64,000 nucleotides of DNA. Origin: an uncultured Lachnospiraceae bacterium (GTDB lineage Bacteria > Bacillota > Clostridia > Lachnospirales > Lachnospiraceae). Below the pieces are notes generated by a model. The model made no database searches, was not told where the DNA came from, and was given only the letters and a program-made list of their open reading frames with translations. Below are positions 16,686 to 26,078 of this stretch, piece by piece. The stretch lies in assembly GCA_947173495.1 (NCBI GenBank), contig CAMWFQ010000006.1:62001-126000 (forward strand), read 5' to 3'. How positions within the stretch are numbered: the first letter of the stretch is position 1; every line of letters starts with the position of its first letter. Made by a program: the position numbers and the translations under genes.

Positions 16686-18596
16686 TCAGCAATTTCCCTT
16701 GCCTCCCTGCGTGCGCCCCTCGTTTTTCATCCATTCCTGAAACATCAGAATATACCAGATCTGAATCCTCCACTGCCCTTCGCAGATGAAGTCTTTCCAT
16801 ATTTTTCTGACCACCTGGGGATTTAAAATTCCCTGCTCCTTCAGGGTCTGTTCCTTTAAAAGTTCCTCCGCCCACTGTCTGAGCTCTTCTTCACGAAGCC
16901 ATTTCTCCACGGGGATGCTGAAGCCCTTTTTGGGACGTTCCATCAGCTCCCTGGGCACATACCGGTAAAGCACATCCCGCAGCACCTTCTTTCTGCAGGA
17001 ATCATCTCTTTTTAACGCCACCGGAAGGCTCCAGGCAAATTCCACCACATCCCTGTCCAGCATGGGCACTCTGGTCTCCAGGGAGACGGCCATGGCCGTC
17101 CTGTCCACCTTCACTAAAATATCATCCGGATGATACATCAGCATATCCATCAGCATGATATTGTGATTGACTTCCTTCAGAAAGCCCGGCTCATATTCAC
17201 TGTATGGATAGCTGCATTCCTTCTGCTGCAGGCTGATCTGTCTGGCCAGAGGCTCCGCTTCAAAGGATGCAATATACAGATCTGAAGGCCCCTTTGCACC
17301 CAGGAGCTTTCCCTTGACACCATAGGGCTGCCTGTCTTTCAGAGGGCTGTGAAGGATCAGCTCGCTGCAGGGCTTTCGGATAAAATAAGGAACATTTTTC
17401 ATTTTATTCCAGATCCGTTCCACAGATGCATAAGTGGTATATCCGCAGAACAGCTCATCCCCTCCATCTCCGCTCAGAGATACCGTCACATGCTCTCTGG
17501 TCATTTTGCTGACCAGATAGGTGGGGATCTGAGAAGAATCTGCAAAGGGCTCTCCGAACATTCCGGAGAGCTTCGGGATTACACTTTTAGCATCCTTCTC
17601 CGTAATATACAACTCCGTATGCTCCGTTCCCAGATGGGCTGCAATCTCCTTTGCATAGACTGCCTCGTCAAATCGTTTGTCCTCCATCCCTATGGTAAAG
17701 CTCTTCACCTTTCCTCTGTTTAAGGACTGCATCAGGGCCACCACCGTACTGGAGTCTATTCCTGCAGAAAGAAATGCTCCCACCGGCACATCCGCTTCCA
17801 TCTGATCGGAGATTGCCTCCTTCAGAAGATGCTCAAGGGTATCTGCGGCCTCCTTTGCCGAACCCCTGAAAGGATTCTCCTGTCCCTTTCTTGCAGTTTC
17901 CTTTAAGGACCAGTACTTCTCCGTCCGAACGCTGTCCAGCCCCCGGAAAGGAAGTCCGACCTTCAGGATCGTCCCCGGCTCCAGCTTGTAAATATTCTCA
18001 TAGACAGAATACGGCGCCGGAATATAGCCGTGGACAAAATACAGCCCCAGCACGTCCCGGTTTACGGGATTATGAAATCCATCCAGAACTGCCAGAGAGC
18101 CCAGATCTGAGGCAAATACAAAGCTCTCCCCCACCTGTCCATAATACAGGGGCTTTTCCCCGATCCGGTCTCTGAGCAGGTAGAGGATCCGTTCCTTCTT
18201 ATCATACAGTGCAATGGCAAACATTCCCTTACACAGAGAGATGGCTTCCTTTATCCCATAGGCCTCAAATGCCTCCAGCAGAACCTCCGTATCAGAGCTG
18301 CCCCGGAAAGCGCTGACCTTTTTTTCCTTCAGGAGTTTTTCGGCAATTTTTCTGTAATTGTAAATCTCCCCATTATAAGAGATCACAAACCGGCCGCTTC
18401 GGGATGTCATGGGTTGCGCGCCGGCCTCGGACAGATCCACAATAGAAAGCCGTCTGTGTCCCAGCGCCACCTGAAGATCCTCAGAAAGGTAGGTTCCTCC
18501 TGCATCCGGGCCTCTGTGAACCATCCGCCTCTTCATTCGTTCTATATTTTCCTGCACGTTTCCCTTAAAATTACAAAATCCGGCTATTCCGCACAT
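16686..18596 (-). CDS. asnB: Glutamine-dependent asparagine synthase-like amidotransferase
   Basis: A 636-residue class II glutamine amidotransferase. MCGIAGF gives the N-terminal nucleophile cysteine; the glutaminase domain covers about 1-210. The synthetase domain has the pyrophosphate loop FLSAGIDSST near 270 and LSGDGGDELFCGY. In glycan loci such enzymes, for example WbpS, amidate uronic acids, which fits the GalNAcA genes at 26079-28434. A paralogue is at 20949. The last 12 residues (NEGRTQGGKGNC) read into repeat-like DNA before the stop. GGAGG six bases before ATG supports the start. A hairpin with CCTGCC/GGCAGG stands in the 68-base gap upstream. Confidence 0.93.
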   Translation of the reverse strand: MCGIAGFCNFKGNVQENIERMKRRMVHRGPDAGGTYLSEDLQVALGHRRLSIVDLSEAGAQPMTSRSGRFVISYNGEIYNYRKIAEKLLKEKKVSAFRGSSDTEVLLEAFEAYGIKEAISLCKGMFAIALYDKKERILYLLRDRIGEKPLYYGQVGESFVFASDLGSLAVLDGFHNPVNRDVLGLYFVHGYIPAPYSVYENIYKLEPGTILKVGLPFRGLDSVRTEKYWSLKETARKGQENPFRGSAKEAADTLEHLLKEAISDQMEADVPVGAFLSAGIDSSTVVALMQSLNRGKVKSFTIGMEDKRFDEAVYAKEIAAHLGTEHTELYITEKDAKSVIPKLSGMFGEPFADSSQIPTYLVSKMTREHVTVSLSGDGGDELFCGYTTYASVERIWNKMKNVPYFIRKPCSELILHSPLKDRQPYGVKGKLLGAKGPSDLYIASFEAEPLARQISLQQKECSYPYSEYEPGFLKEVNHNIMLMDMLMYHPDDILVKVDRTAMAVSLETRVPMLDRDVVEFAWSLPVALKRDDSCRKKVLRDVLYRYVPRELMERPKKGFSIPVEKWLREEELRQWAEELLKEQTLKEQGILNPQVVRKIWKDFICEGQWRIQIWYILMFQEWMKNEGRTQGGKGNC

Positions 18597-18664
18597 CGTT
18601 ATCCTCCATTCCTGCCCGGGCCGCGAACCGGGACACAGGCAGGATATTCACACCCTCTTCTCTG

Positions 18665-19777
18665 TCAGATTCCTCTCTTCATCACACGCTCCAGGAAATT
18701 TCTCCAGCTCTCATACACAATATCCGTCCTGTAGTCCTTCTGCAGACCGGCCGCCCGGATCCCTATCTCGTCCGCCATCCTCTGGTCTTTTAACACCCTT
18801 CTTAAACATTCCTTCAGCTTTTCCACATCGCCTACCGGCGTCAGCAGACCGTTTACTCCATCCTCAATCAGCTCAGCCGGACCGCCGCAGGGACAGTCCG
18901 TGGCGATCACTGTAAGCCCCAGAAGCATCGCCTCGATCAGGGTATTGGGCATCCCCTCTGTGTTGGATGGTTGCACAAAAACCCGGGCCTTATAGATCAG
19001 CTCTGCTATTCCGGACCCATTTCCCGGCAATGAAATTCTCTCCTTCAGTCCCAGCTGATCCGGGAGCTTTAAAAGCGCTCCGCGCTTATCGCCGTCTCCA
19101 TAGATGATCAGCCTGTATTCGGGGAACTCCTCCGCAATCCCGGCAAATGCCCGTATCAGCAGCTCATGATTTTTGTTTTCATCCACCCGTCCAACTGCAA
19201 CTATGGTCTTTTCCCGCTCTCCTTCATACCGCTTCCGGAAGAATACCTGCTGAACAGGATTCTTCAGCACCACTGCCTTCTTCCGTACTCTCTCCGGGAA
19301 AAAGGCAGCGCTTCTTCTTGTCTGCAGTACCATGCCCGCCGCAAAACCAAACAAATGCCTGGCCATAAATCGCATCCACCAGTTATAGTATTCCTCTGTG
19401 GGCTCTCCTCTCACCGATACCACTACCGGAATCTTAAGTCCCATGGACGTGAGGATAGCCATCAGATTACATTTTCCGATAAAGGAGAGGATCACATCCG
19501 GCTTCTCCTGCTTCCAGATCTCCTTAAGCCGGCCGAAACGAGCCGCAAAATTGGCGGCTCTTCCGCCCTTCAGCCGGTCCGGGGACGGTTCGGCGATCCG
19601 CCTGACCACCCCCTGCGCCACTTCGTATTCTTCCTCCTCTTTATTCGCCGTAACCAGAACCACCCGGTAGCCCTGACTGCAAAAATATCCGGCAAGATTC
19701 GCAACCACCCTCTCGGCACCGCCCTTTTTCAGACTGCCAATATACAATGCAATGGTCTTACCCCCGGTCTCTGCCAT
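18665..19777 (-). CDS. Glycosyltransferase family 4
   Basis: A 370-residue GT-B transferase. LYIGSLKKGGAERVVANLA is the N-terminal glycine-rich loop, VAVGRVDENKNHELLI opens the donor domain, and QPSNTEGMPNTLIEAMLLGL holds E-x7-E. ATDCPCGGPAELI is nearly identical to the same segment in the neighbour at 19758, so the two may be an old tandem duplication. The start overlaps the upstream gene by 20 bases. Confidence 0.93.
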   Translation of the reverse strand: MAETGGKTIALYIGSLKKGGAERVVANLAGYFCSQGYRVVLVTANKEEEEYEVAQGVVRRIAEPSPDRLKGGRAANFAARFGRLKEIWKQEKPDVILSFIGKCNLMAILTSMGLKIPVVVSVRGEPTEEYYNWWMRFMARHLFGFAAGMVLQTRRSAAFFPERVRKKAVVLKNPVQQVFFRKRYEGEREKTIVAVGRVDENKNHELLIRAFAGIAEEFPEYRLIIYGDGDKRGALLKLPDQLGLKERISLPGNGSGIAELIYKARVFVQPSNTEGMPNTLIEAMLLGLTVIATDCPCGGPAELIEDGVNGLLTPVGDVEKLKECLRRVLKDQRMADEIGIRAAGLQKDYRTDIVYESWRNFLERVMKRGI

Positions 19778-20948
19778 TGATCAGCTCCTCCACATATGCC
19801 TTCCACTCTTCATATACTTTGAGGGGACTTACCTTCTCTGCAATCTCTCCTGCCTTCTTTCCCATGGACATTGCCAGATCCCGGTCTGAGAGCAGTCTCC
19901 CCATTGCCTCCATCAGGGCATTTTCATCTCCTACCGGAACCAGCAGGCCGGATATCCCATCCGCAATCATCATGGCACAGCCTCCGCAGGGACAGTCCGT
20001 GGCAATCACAGGCAGTCCCATCACCATTGCCTCCATCAGAGCATTGGACATTCCTTCATAGTTGGAAGGAAGAACAAACAACTCCGCCCCTGGCAGTTCC
20101 TTCTCAAGGGTATTGCTGGGTCCCATGAACATCACTCTTTCCTCCATATGATTTTCACGGCTGTAAGCGGCAAGCTCCTGCTTTACCTTATGATCGATCT
20201 CCTCCCCGTAGATCTGCACACAGGTGTCCGGGAACCGATCCTTCAGACCGGCAAACGCTTTCAGGAGCATCAACTGATTCTTTTCCCCGGAAATTCTTCC
20301 TACGGTAACGATCCGCCGTCTTTTTTCCCTCTGGGCTCCCTGTTCTTTCTGCGTATCCCTCTGCACGATGGACTCCTGCGCCACGCACTCCTTCGGCGTA
20401 CACTCCTTCGGAGTGGGGATATTCAAATATTTTTCATCTACCGGATTCCAGATAATGCGGGATTTCTCCTGAAGCCTTTTTCCGAAAAAGGCTCTTGCGT
20501 CCTCCGTCTGAAACACGCAGCCTGCCGCCTTTCTCTCCATCCGGCCGGTATCTCTTTTATAGGGTGTATAGTGAACCTTCGGATCGCTTCGTACAGAGAT
20601 CATAAGGGGCGTTTTCATCCCAAACATGCTGTAAGCGCTTCTGAAATTGGCTTTCATACAGAAAGAAAGCACAATATCCGGCTTTTCCTTTCGGATAATC
20701 CTGCGCAGATCCGTAAATCTCCTGATGGCAAGCACCAGCCTGCCGCCCCGGGCATTTTCCGTCAGATCCCCAAGATTTACCCTTTTTACTTTGTCGGAAA
20801 GGACGTATTCTTCTCCGGCCCTCCACAGAGTCACAATGACCACATCATAACCATCCTCTGCAAAATACCGGGAGAGCACGCTGACCACCTTCTCTGCTCC
20901 GCCCTTTCCGATGCTGTTAATATGAAATAGAATCTTTCTTTTTTTCAT
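19758..20948 (-). CDS. Glycosyltransferase family 4 with a repeat-containing linker
   Basis: A 396-residue GT-B transferase with HINSIGKGGAEKVVSVLS at the N-terminus, TVGRISGEKNQLMLLKAF opening the donor domain, and LPSNYEGMSNALMEAMVM with E-x7-E. Between the two domains an extra stretch of about 28 polar residues contains TPKECTPKECVAQES and QREKRR, absent from the sister enzyme at 18665. The start ATG follows the stop of the AsnB gene with no gap. Confidence 0.92.
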   Translation of the reverse strand: MKKRKILFHINSIGKGGAEKVVSVLSRYFAEDGYDVVIVTLWRAGEEYVLSDKVKRVNLGDLTENARGGRLVLAIRRFTDLRRIIRKEKPDIVLSFCMKANFRSAYSMFGMKTPLMISVRSDPKVHYTPYKRDTGRMERKAAGCVFQTEDARAFFGKRLQEKSRIIWNPVDEKYLNIPTPKECTPKECVAQESIVQRDTQKEQGAQREKRRRIVTVGRISGEKNQLMLLKAFAGLKDRFPDTCVQIYGEEIDHKVKQELAAYSRENHMEERVMFMGPSNTLEKELPGAELFVLPSNYEGMSNALMEAMVMGLPVIATDCPCGGCAMMIADGISGLLVPVGDENALMEAMGRLLSDRDLAMSMGKKAGEIAEKVSPLKVYEEWKAYVEELINGRDRG

Positions 20949-22826
20949 TTATCCGCCATACCTCTCATACCACTTCTGGAACATCAGAAACGCCCATATG
21001 ATCCTGGAGTAATTCTTCCCGCTGCCTGCCCCCTCATCACCCTTTTTCATATAGTCTGAAAGGAAAGGGCCGATAAACTCAGGATCAAATATTCCCTGAC
21101 GCATCAGAAATTCCTTATCGCTGAAGGATAAAATCTGCTCCTTTAATGGGCCCCTCAGCCATTTGTCCAGAGGAACTGCAAAGCCTCTCTTAGGGCGCTC
21201 CAGCAGCTCTCCGGGTATCAGCTCACAGGCAATATCCTTCAGGATCCTCTTTTTATTCCCTTTTTCATATTTAAAGCGATGAGGCAGACGGAAAGCATAT
21301 TCCACCACCCGCTGATCCAGAATCGGACACCTTGCCTCCAGGGAATACTTCATGGATGAACGGTCTACCTTGCAGAGAATGTCTCCCGGCAGATAGGTAT
21401 CGATATCCAGCAGCATCCGTCTCTCCTGCCAGTTTTGCTCCTCATAGCTGCTTTCAAAATCGTAGGTACAGGAAAGGGCTTCCTCCATCCCTTCTGTCCT
21501 TACCATGGCCTGCGCGATCTTCAGATAATTCCCCGCCGGAAACTGGGTTTTGGTTTCCCTGTTCCGGTTCTGTGCAATCACTCTGATCTTAAAAGGATAA
21601 CGTTCTGTGATATGAAGCAGGTCCCCCGCCATACCCGCCAGCGTACCTATTCCATCCAGAAGCTGCGCCTGCCGCACCTTATCATATACATTGTAGCCGC
21701 AAAACAGCTCATCCCCTCCGTCCCCGGAAAGGGCCACCGTCACCTTCTTCCTGGCAAGCTCTGAGACCAGCATGGTGGGAATCTGAGAGCTGTCTGCAAA
21801 GGGCTCGTCATAATAGGATGGAATCTCTTCCACCAGAGAAAACATCTCCTTTTCCCCGATATACATCTCCGTATGGTCGCATCCCAGAAAAGAAGCAATC
21901 TCCCTGGCATACCCTGCTTCGTTATACCGCTCTTCATGAAACCCTATGGAAAAAGTCTTCACCGGCGTATCGCTTACAGACTGCGCCAGCGCCGTTACCA
22001 GAGAGGAGTCATATCCGCCGCTCAAAAACGTTCCTATCGGAACATCCGCCGCCAGCCGCTCTCTCACCGCATCTGTCAGGATTTCTTTCAGCTCCTGTTT
22101 TGCCTGATCATAGTTCTCTACAGGATCCTGCTTTTTTTCATGATATACCTGCTTTAAATCCCAGTATTTCCACCTCTTCACTTCCCCTGCATGAAACCGG
22201 AGAACCTCTCCCGGGCGCAGCTTCCTGACATTTCTGAAAATGGTATCCGGCCCGCACAGATACTGATGATACAAAAACCGGGGAATTACCTCTCTGCGGA
22301 TCTCCGGTGAGAATCCGGGCGATGCCATGATAGGTTTTAATTCCGAGGCAAACAGAAGATTTCCATTCTCCAGCAGGTAATAGAGCGGTTTTTTCCCCAT
22401 CCGGTCCCTGACCAAATAGAGCTCCTGCGTACGCCTGTCAAAGATGGCCATGGCAAACATGCCTCTCAGCCGCTCCATACATCCGATTCCCCATTTCAGA
22501 TAGGCGGCCAGAATCACCTCTGTGTCACATTCCGACACAAAGGGATAGTCTGAGAGTTCCTTCTTCAGACTGCGGAAGTTGTAGATTTCCCCGTTGAAAA
22601 CAATGCTCACCTTTTCCCCTGCAGAATGCATGGGCTGATGGCCCATAGGCGAGAGATCAAAAATAGACAGCCGTCTCTGGGCCAGCCCCACTGCATAGCC
22701 CTTCTCCGCCGGGCACAGGAACGTTCCCGCATCATCCGGTCCCCGGTGATACATGGTATTATTCATCTCCGCCAGCTGCTCTTCTGTTATCCGGTTTTTA
22801 CTGTAAAATCCGCATATACCACACAT
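20949..22826 (-). CDS. asnB: Glutamine-dependent asparagine synthase-like amidotransferase, second copy
   Basis: A 625-residue paralogue of the gene at 16686, with MCGICGF at the N-terminus (nucleophile Cys2), MYHRGPDDAGTF, and the synthetase loop FLSGGYDSSLVTALAQ near 265 followed by LSGDGGDELFCGYN. Both halves look complete. It probably also amidates a sugar carboxyl or a precursor. Two such enzymes in a single unit suggest two different carboxyl acceptors. It is 12 bases after the GT4 gene at 22839. Confidence 0.93.
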   Translation of the reverse strand: MCGICGFYSKNRITEEQLAEMNNTMYHRGPDDAGTFLCPAEKGYAVGLAQRRLSIFDLSPMGHQPMHSAGEKVSIVFNGEIYNFRSLKKELSDYPFVSECDTEVILAAYLKWGIGCMERLRGMFAMAIFDRRTQELYLVRDRMGKKPLYYLLENGNLLFASELKPIMASPGFSPEIRREVIPRFLYHQYLCGPDTIFRNVRKLRPGEVLRFHAGEVKRWKYWDLKQVYHEKKQDPVENYDQAKQELKEILTDAVRERLAADVPIGTFLSGGYDSSLVTALAQSVSDTPVKTFSIGFHEERYNEAGYAREIASFLGCDHTEMYIGEKEMFSLVEEIPSYYDEPFADSSQIPTMLVSELARKKVTVALSGDGGDELFCGYNVYDKVRQAQLLDGIGTLAGMAGDLLHITERYPFKIRVIAQNRNRETKTQFPAGNYLKIAQAMVRTEGMEEALSCTYDFESSYEEQNWQERRMLLDIDTYLPGDILCKVDRSSMKYSLEARCPILDQRVVEYAFRLPHRFKYEKGNKKRILKDIACELIPGELLERPKRGFAVPLDKWLRGPLKEQILSFSDKEFLMRQGIFDPEFIGPFLSDYMKKGDEGAGSGKNYSRIIWAFLMFQKWYERYGG

Positions 22827-22838
22827 AAGCTTCTCCTG

Positions 22839-24032
22839 CTACTTGAAAGCCCTGTCCAGGCCTTCCATGTATTGCTCCGCCGAAAAGTCCCCTGCCCGCA
22901 GAACCGCTCTCTGCTGATAGTGTCTGTACAGATCCTCATCCCGCAAAAGAGACAACACCGCCTCCGCAAATGCCTCCTCCGACTCCTCCAGCCTGATTTT
23001 TGTTTCGTCTGCCCCTTCCTCCCAGCATACCTCAAAATTTGCTTCCGGGCTTAAGGCCGGCGCCAGAATCCCATAATCCCCCTGAAAAACTCCTGTCTGC
23101 CTCTCCGCTTCTTTAAAATCCCCATGGAGAATCTCCGCAGGCCCGGAAAGGCAGTTGGCAGACACGATGGGAAGAGATAAAGCCAGCGCCTCCACCAGCG
23201 CATTGGGCAGTCCTTCGCTCAGGGAGGTCAGAAGATAAATATCGCTCTCTTTCAAATAGGGAAAGGGATTCTTTTTCAGTCCGGTAAAAAGCACCTTCTC
23301 CTTCAATCCCAACTCTTCGGCAAGCCTTTTATATTCGGTAAAATCTCCCTCCCCTATAATAGCCAGACGGATATCTTTTTCCTCTTCGAAAACTCTTCTG
23401 AATATTTTAATCAGATGCCAGAAACCCTTTACCTCATCTTCTCTTCCCATAGAAACCAGCACCCTCTCCTCTGTGGTAAAAAAGGCAAGATCGGCATCCG
23501 CCGGCTGCCTGCTCTGCTTCAGAATACCTTTGATATCGCAGGGATTCCAGAGAGGCTCCGTATTGGAAAAGCCGTACCTCTCCTTTACCAGATCCGCCAT
23601 CTTCTCGGAGCAGCACAGGATTTTGTGGCCGCGGCGGCTGATCAGTTTCATATAAGTCCCGTTTTTAATCTCCTCAAAGGAATGGCATGCCAGAATTTTC
23701 CGTCCCGGCCCAAAGCTCAGAGCATTTGCAATATTGGCTGTCATACCAAAACTGTAGGAGATATCAGCTCCCATCCTTTTCTGAAGCCGGCTCAGCCTTC
23801 TTCCTCTCCGGAGCAGGTTGATGATCTTTCCCGGCCTGCCTCTTCTGGCCTTCAGGTTCAAATCTGCAATCTGAAGTCCCTCAATGTCAAACGCAATGTC
23901 CTCCATGGAAAATACCGCGATCACAACCTCCCAGTTCTCCTTCAGGAGCCGGGCCGTCATAACGCATATTCTCTCAAATCCTCCCTGATGAAGCATTGGT
24001 GTGATCAGCAAGATCTTTTTCTTCATTCCCAT
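22839..24032 (-). CDS. Glycosyltransferase family 4
   Basis: A 397-residue GT-B transferase beginning MKKKILLITPMLHQGGFERI. LVSMGREDEVKGFWHLIKIF opens the donor domain and LTSLSEGLPNALVEALALSL has the E-x7-E motif. An additional segment around 320-345, rich in acid residues, is unusual compared with its neighbours. Its start overlaps the upstream GT4 gene by ten bases. Confidence 0.92.
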   Translation of the reverse strand: MGMKKKILLITPMLHQGGFERICVMTARLLKENWEVVIAVFSMEDIAFDIEGLQIADLNLKARRGRPGKIINLLRRGRRLSRLQKRMGADISYSFGMTANIANALSFGPGRKILACHSFEEIKNGTYMKLISRRGHKILCCSEKMADLVKERYGFSNTEPLWNPCDIKGILKQSRQPADADLAFFTTEERVLVSMGREDEVKGFWHLIKIFRRVFEEEKDIRLAIIGEGDFTEYKRLAEELGLKEKVLFTGLKKNPFPYLKESDIYLLTSLSEGLPNALVEALALSLPIVSANCLSGPAEILHGDFKEAERQTGVFQGDYGILAPALSPEANFEVCWEEGADETKIRLEESEEAFAEAVLSLLRDEDLYRHYQQRAVLRAGDFSAEQYMEGLDRAFK

Positions 24033-25192
24033 TTCCCTGTCTCGTAAAATCTCATCATGGTCTCCGCCTGATCTTTCACATCGAATCCGGCCCGGGCCAT
24101 TTCCCTTCTGTGTGTCCGTCGTTCATACCTCTTAGTCTCCAGAATATATTCCGCCCACCGGGCAGGATCCTGGCCGATACTCATTTTGTGCACCAGCTCC
24201 GTAACCGCCACTTCCTCGCAGATGCTGTCCGAAATCAGACACCGCAGACCCGAAACCTGCGCCTCCACCACAGTTCCCGGCAGTCCCTCAAAACGGGAAG
24301 GATAGACAAAATAATCCATAGCCTGATAATAGTCACAGACATTTCTCTGATTGCCTGCAAAAATCACCTTATCCAGGATTTGCAGGCTCTTCGCCTGTTC
24401 TCTGACAGACTCCATCCTCTCCCCTTCCCCCAGAAGCAGGAGCACATAATCCGCCTGATTCTCTGATTTTTTTTCGTCTTCCTGATCCGCCGGATCCGGC
24501 GCTTTGCTCCCTGCCTTTACAAGGGCTGCAAAAACCTCCAGCAGGTATTCATGATTCTTGGCATAGTGGAATCGTCCCACATGGCCGATCACATATTGAT
24601 CGGTAATCTGCAGCTCCTCCCGCATCTTTTGCCTTTTCTCTTCGTTATAGTCGAAGGCGCTGCAGTCAATGGCATTGGGAATAAACACGGTTCTTTTTTC
24701 CCTCACCGCCTTTTCACCGAATACGGAAATCCCTGCAATCCCGGAACAGGTAAACATCATATCGGTTCTGCGGGAAAGATTCCTCCTGAGAAGCCGGGTC
24801 AGCGCACCCTTCGCTCCCTGATCCACACCGGCACTTCTGGCATGGGCAATGGTCACCGGGACGCCGCTTTTTTTTGCTATGGGAAGATAGATCCCTGCCG
24901 TACTGGTGATATGCCCCTGCACCATCCGGAATTCATGATGCTCTTTAAAAAAATCCTTCACGGCTTTTCGGTATGATACATAATTGTACATTCTGAAACG
25001 GGGGATACGAAAAATGCGGCCTCCCATCCTCAGAATCTCCTCGTCGAAATAACCCGACCTGTCCGTATGCACCAGAAAATCAAACTGCACTCTGTCTCTG
25101 TCAATATGACGGTACAGATCCATGATCCGGCTCTCCGCACCTCCCAGCTGAGTAGTTCCCAGCACATGAAGCACGCGAATTGGTTCTTCCAT
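24023..25192 (-). CDS. Glycosyltransferase family 4
   Basis: A 389-residue GT-B transferase. RVLHVLGTTQLGGAESRIMD is close to the EpsF/CapM type of capsule GT4 enzymes, VIGHVGRFHYAKNHEYLLEV opens the donor domain, and YPSRFEGLPGTVVEAQVSGL has E-x7-E. A linker of about 20 charged residues (near 235-255) interrupts the donor domain. AGGAGG seven bases before the ATG fixes the start. Confidence 0.93.
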   Translation of the reverse strand: MEEPIRVLHVLGTTQLGGAESRIMDLYRHIDRDRVQFDFLVHTDRSGYFDEEILRMGGRIFRIPRFRMYNYVSYRKAVKDFFKEHHEFRMVQGHITSTAGIYLPIAKKSGVPVTIAHARSAGVDQGAKGALTRLLRRNLSRRTDMMFTCSGIAGISVFGEKAVREKRTVFIPNAIDCSAFDYNEEKRQKMREELQITDQYVIGHVGRFHYAKNHEYLLEVFAALVKAGSKAPDPADQEDEKKSENQADYVLLLLGEGERMESVREQAKSLQILDKVIFAGNQRNVCDYYQAMDYFVYPSRFEGLPGTVVEAQVSGLRCLISDSICEEVAVTELVHKMSIGQDPARWAEYILETKRYERRTHRREMARAGFDVKDQAETMMRFYETGKWE

Positions 25193-25235
25193 GGTCTTTC
25201 CTCCTGTTCCGTCGGCGCATCGCTTTCATACGCTC

Positions 25236-25997
25236 TTAAACCTGCCACCGTTTCCGGTTCCGTATCTTTCCTATCAGATATTTTCCTTTTGCCATACAAT
25301 ACTCATTCCACCTTCCAACGGTGGTTCTTCTTTTTTTCGGCTGCCTTACATATTCCCGAAAGGAAATCCACTGGGTATCTGCTGTCTGAAAGTATCCTTC
25401 ATACCGCTTCAGATCCTCCCGGGAAACCGTATCCGTATGGATGACCATGGAGGAGTATCCCTTTTTCTTTTTCAGCGTTTTGCTGAGCTTAAAAGAAATC
25501 GGATAGAAATCAAGCCCCTTCCAGTGATAAGGCGCCCATCCAAATCCATCCGTCAGCGCTTTGAATCCGGTTTCCCGAAGGGCCTTTAAAGTATACTTGT
25601 CATAAGAATGTGCAGGCGCCATAAACAGATCCGTTTTAATCCCCTTTTCCTCAAGGAGCCTTTTTCCCTCCCTGAGAAGCTTCTTCTGCTCTTCAAAAGG
25701 AAGTCCGGCAAATTCGGAAAAATCATTCAGCGGAAACAGACCTCCTCTGTCCGTGGTATAAATATGATAACAGCCGTGCATGGCGATCATCCATCCATCC
25801 TGCTCCAGCTGCTTTATATAACTCCAGAAGTCAACGGGGATCCTGCTTCCGTTTGTTTTCAGGTTTTCATCTCTGTTATAGGGAACTACCCCTATAAGCG
25901 GCTTCACCTGATACCGGTCCAGAAGAGCCTTAAAATCCAAAAAGCGCTCCCAGTCCATATCAGGTGTTATATCATCCAGTCTTACTGCTGCTTTCAT
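25236..25997 (-). CDS. DUF2334 polysaccharide deacetylase-like protein
   Basis: A 253-residue carbohydrate deacetylase-fold protein. AVRLDDITPDMDWERF holds the metal-binding aspartate pair, VKPLIGVVP is the second strand and AMHGCYHIYTTDRGG holds the metal-binding histidine; FMAPAHSYD is the later conserved block. Members of this family are thought to remove N- or O-acetyl groups from sugars. A TTG-initiated longer form exists but runs into an intergenic inverted repeat; the ATG at 25997 has GAGGAA just upstream and is chosen. In this setting it could de-N-acetylate an amino sugar of the glycan. Confidence 0.85.
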   Translation of the reverse strand: MKAAVRLDDITPDMDWERFLDFKALLDRYQVKPLIGVVPYNRDENLKTNGSRIPVDFWSYIKQLEQDGWMIAMHGCYHIYTTDRGGLFPLNDFSEFAGLPFEEQKKLLREGKRLLEEKGIKTDLFMAPAHSYDKYTLKALRETGFKALTDGFGWAPYHWKGLDFYPISFKLSKTLKKKKGYSSMVIHTDTVSREDLKRYEGYFQTADTQWISFREYVRQPKKRRTTVGRWNEYCMAKGKYLIGKIRNRKRWQV

Positions 25998-26009
25998 GTG
26001 TTCCTCACC

Positions 26010-26069
26010 AGAGTGTGTTAAAAAAATGTTTTCCGGAAAATGATGGAAATAAATTTTCAAACACGCTCT
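26010..26069. repeat. Inverted repeat between wbpP and the deacetylase gene
   Basis: AGAGTGTGTT (26010-26019) faces AACACGCTCT (26060-26069), ten positions with one mismatch, and a perfect 12-bp palindrome TTTTCCGGAAAA (26029-26040) sits inside. The stop codon of wbpP is 9 bases away. Probably another intergenic repeat; a role in transcript stability or attenuation is possible. Confidence 0.5.
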
Positions 26070-26078
26070 AAGCTGCTG

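Noticed and set aside
26000-26060. Longer deacetylase start at 26060
   Set aside because: It is a TTG inside an inverted repeat; the ATG at 25997 begins the family homology and has GAGGAA upstream.
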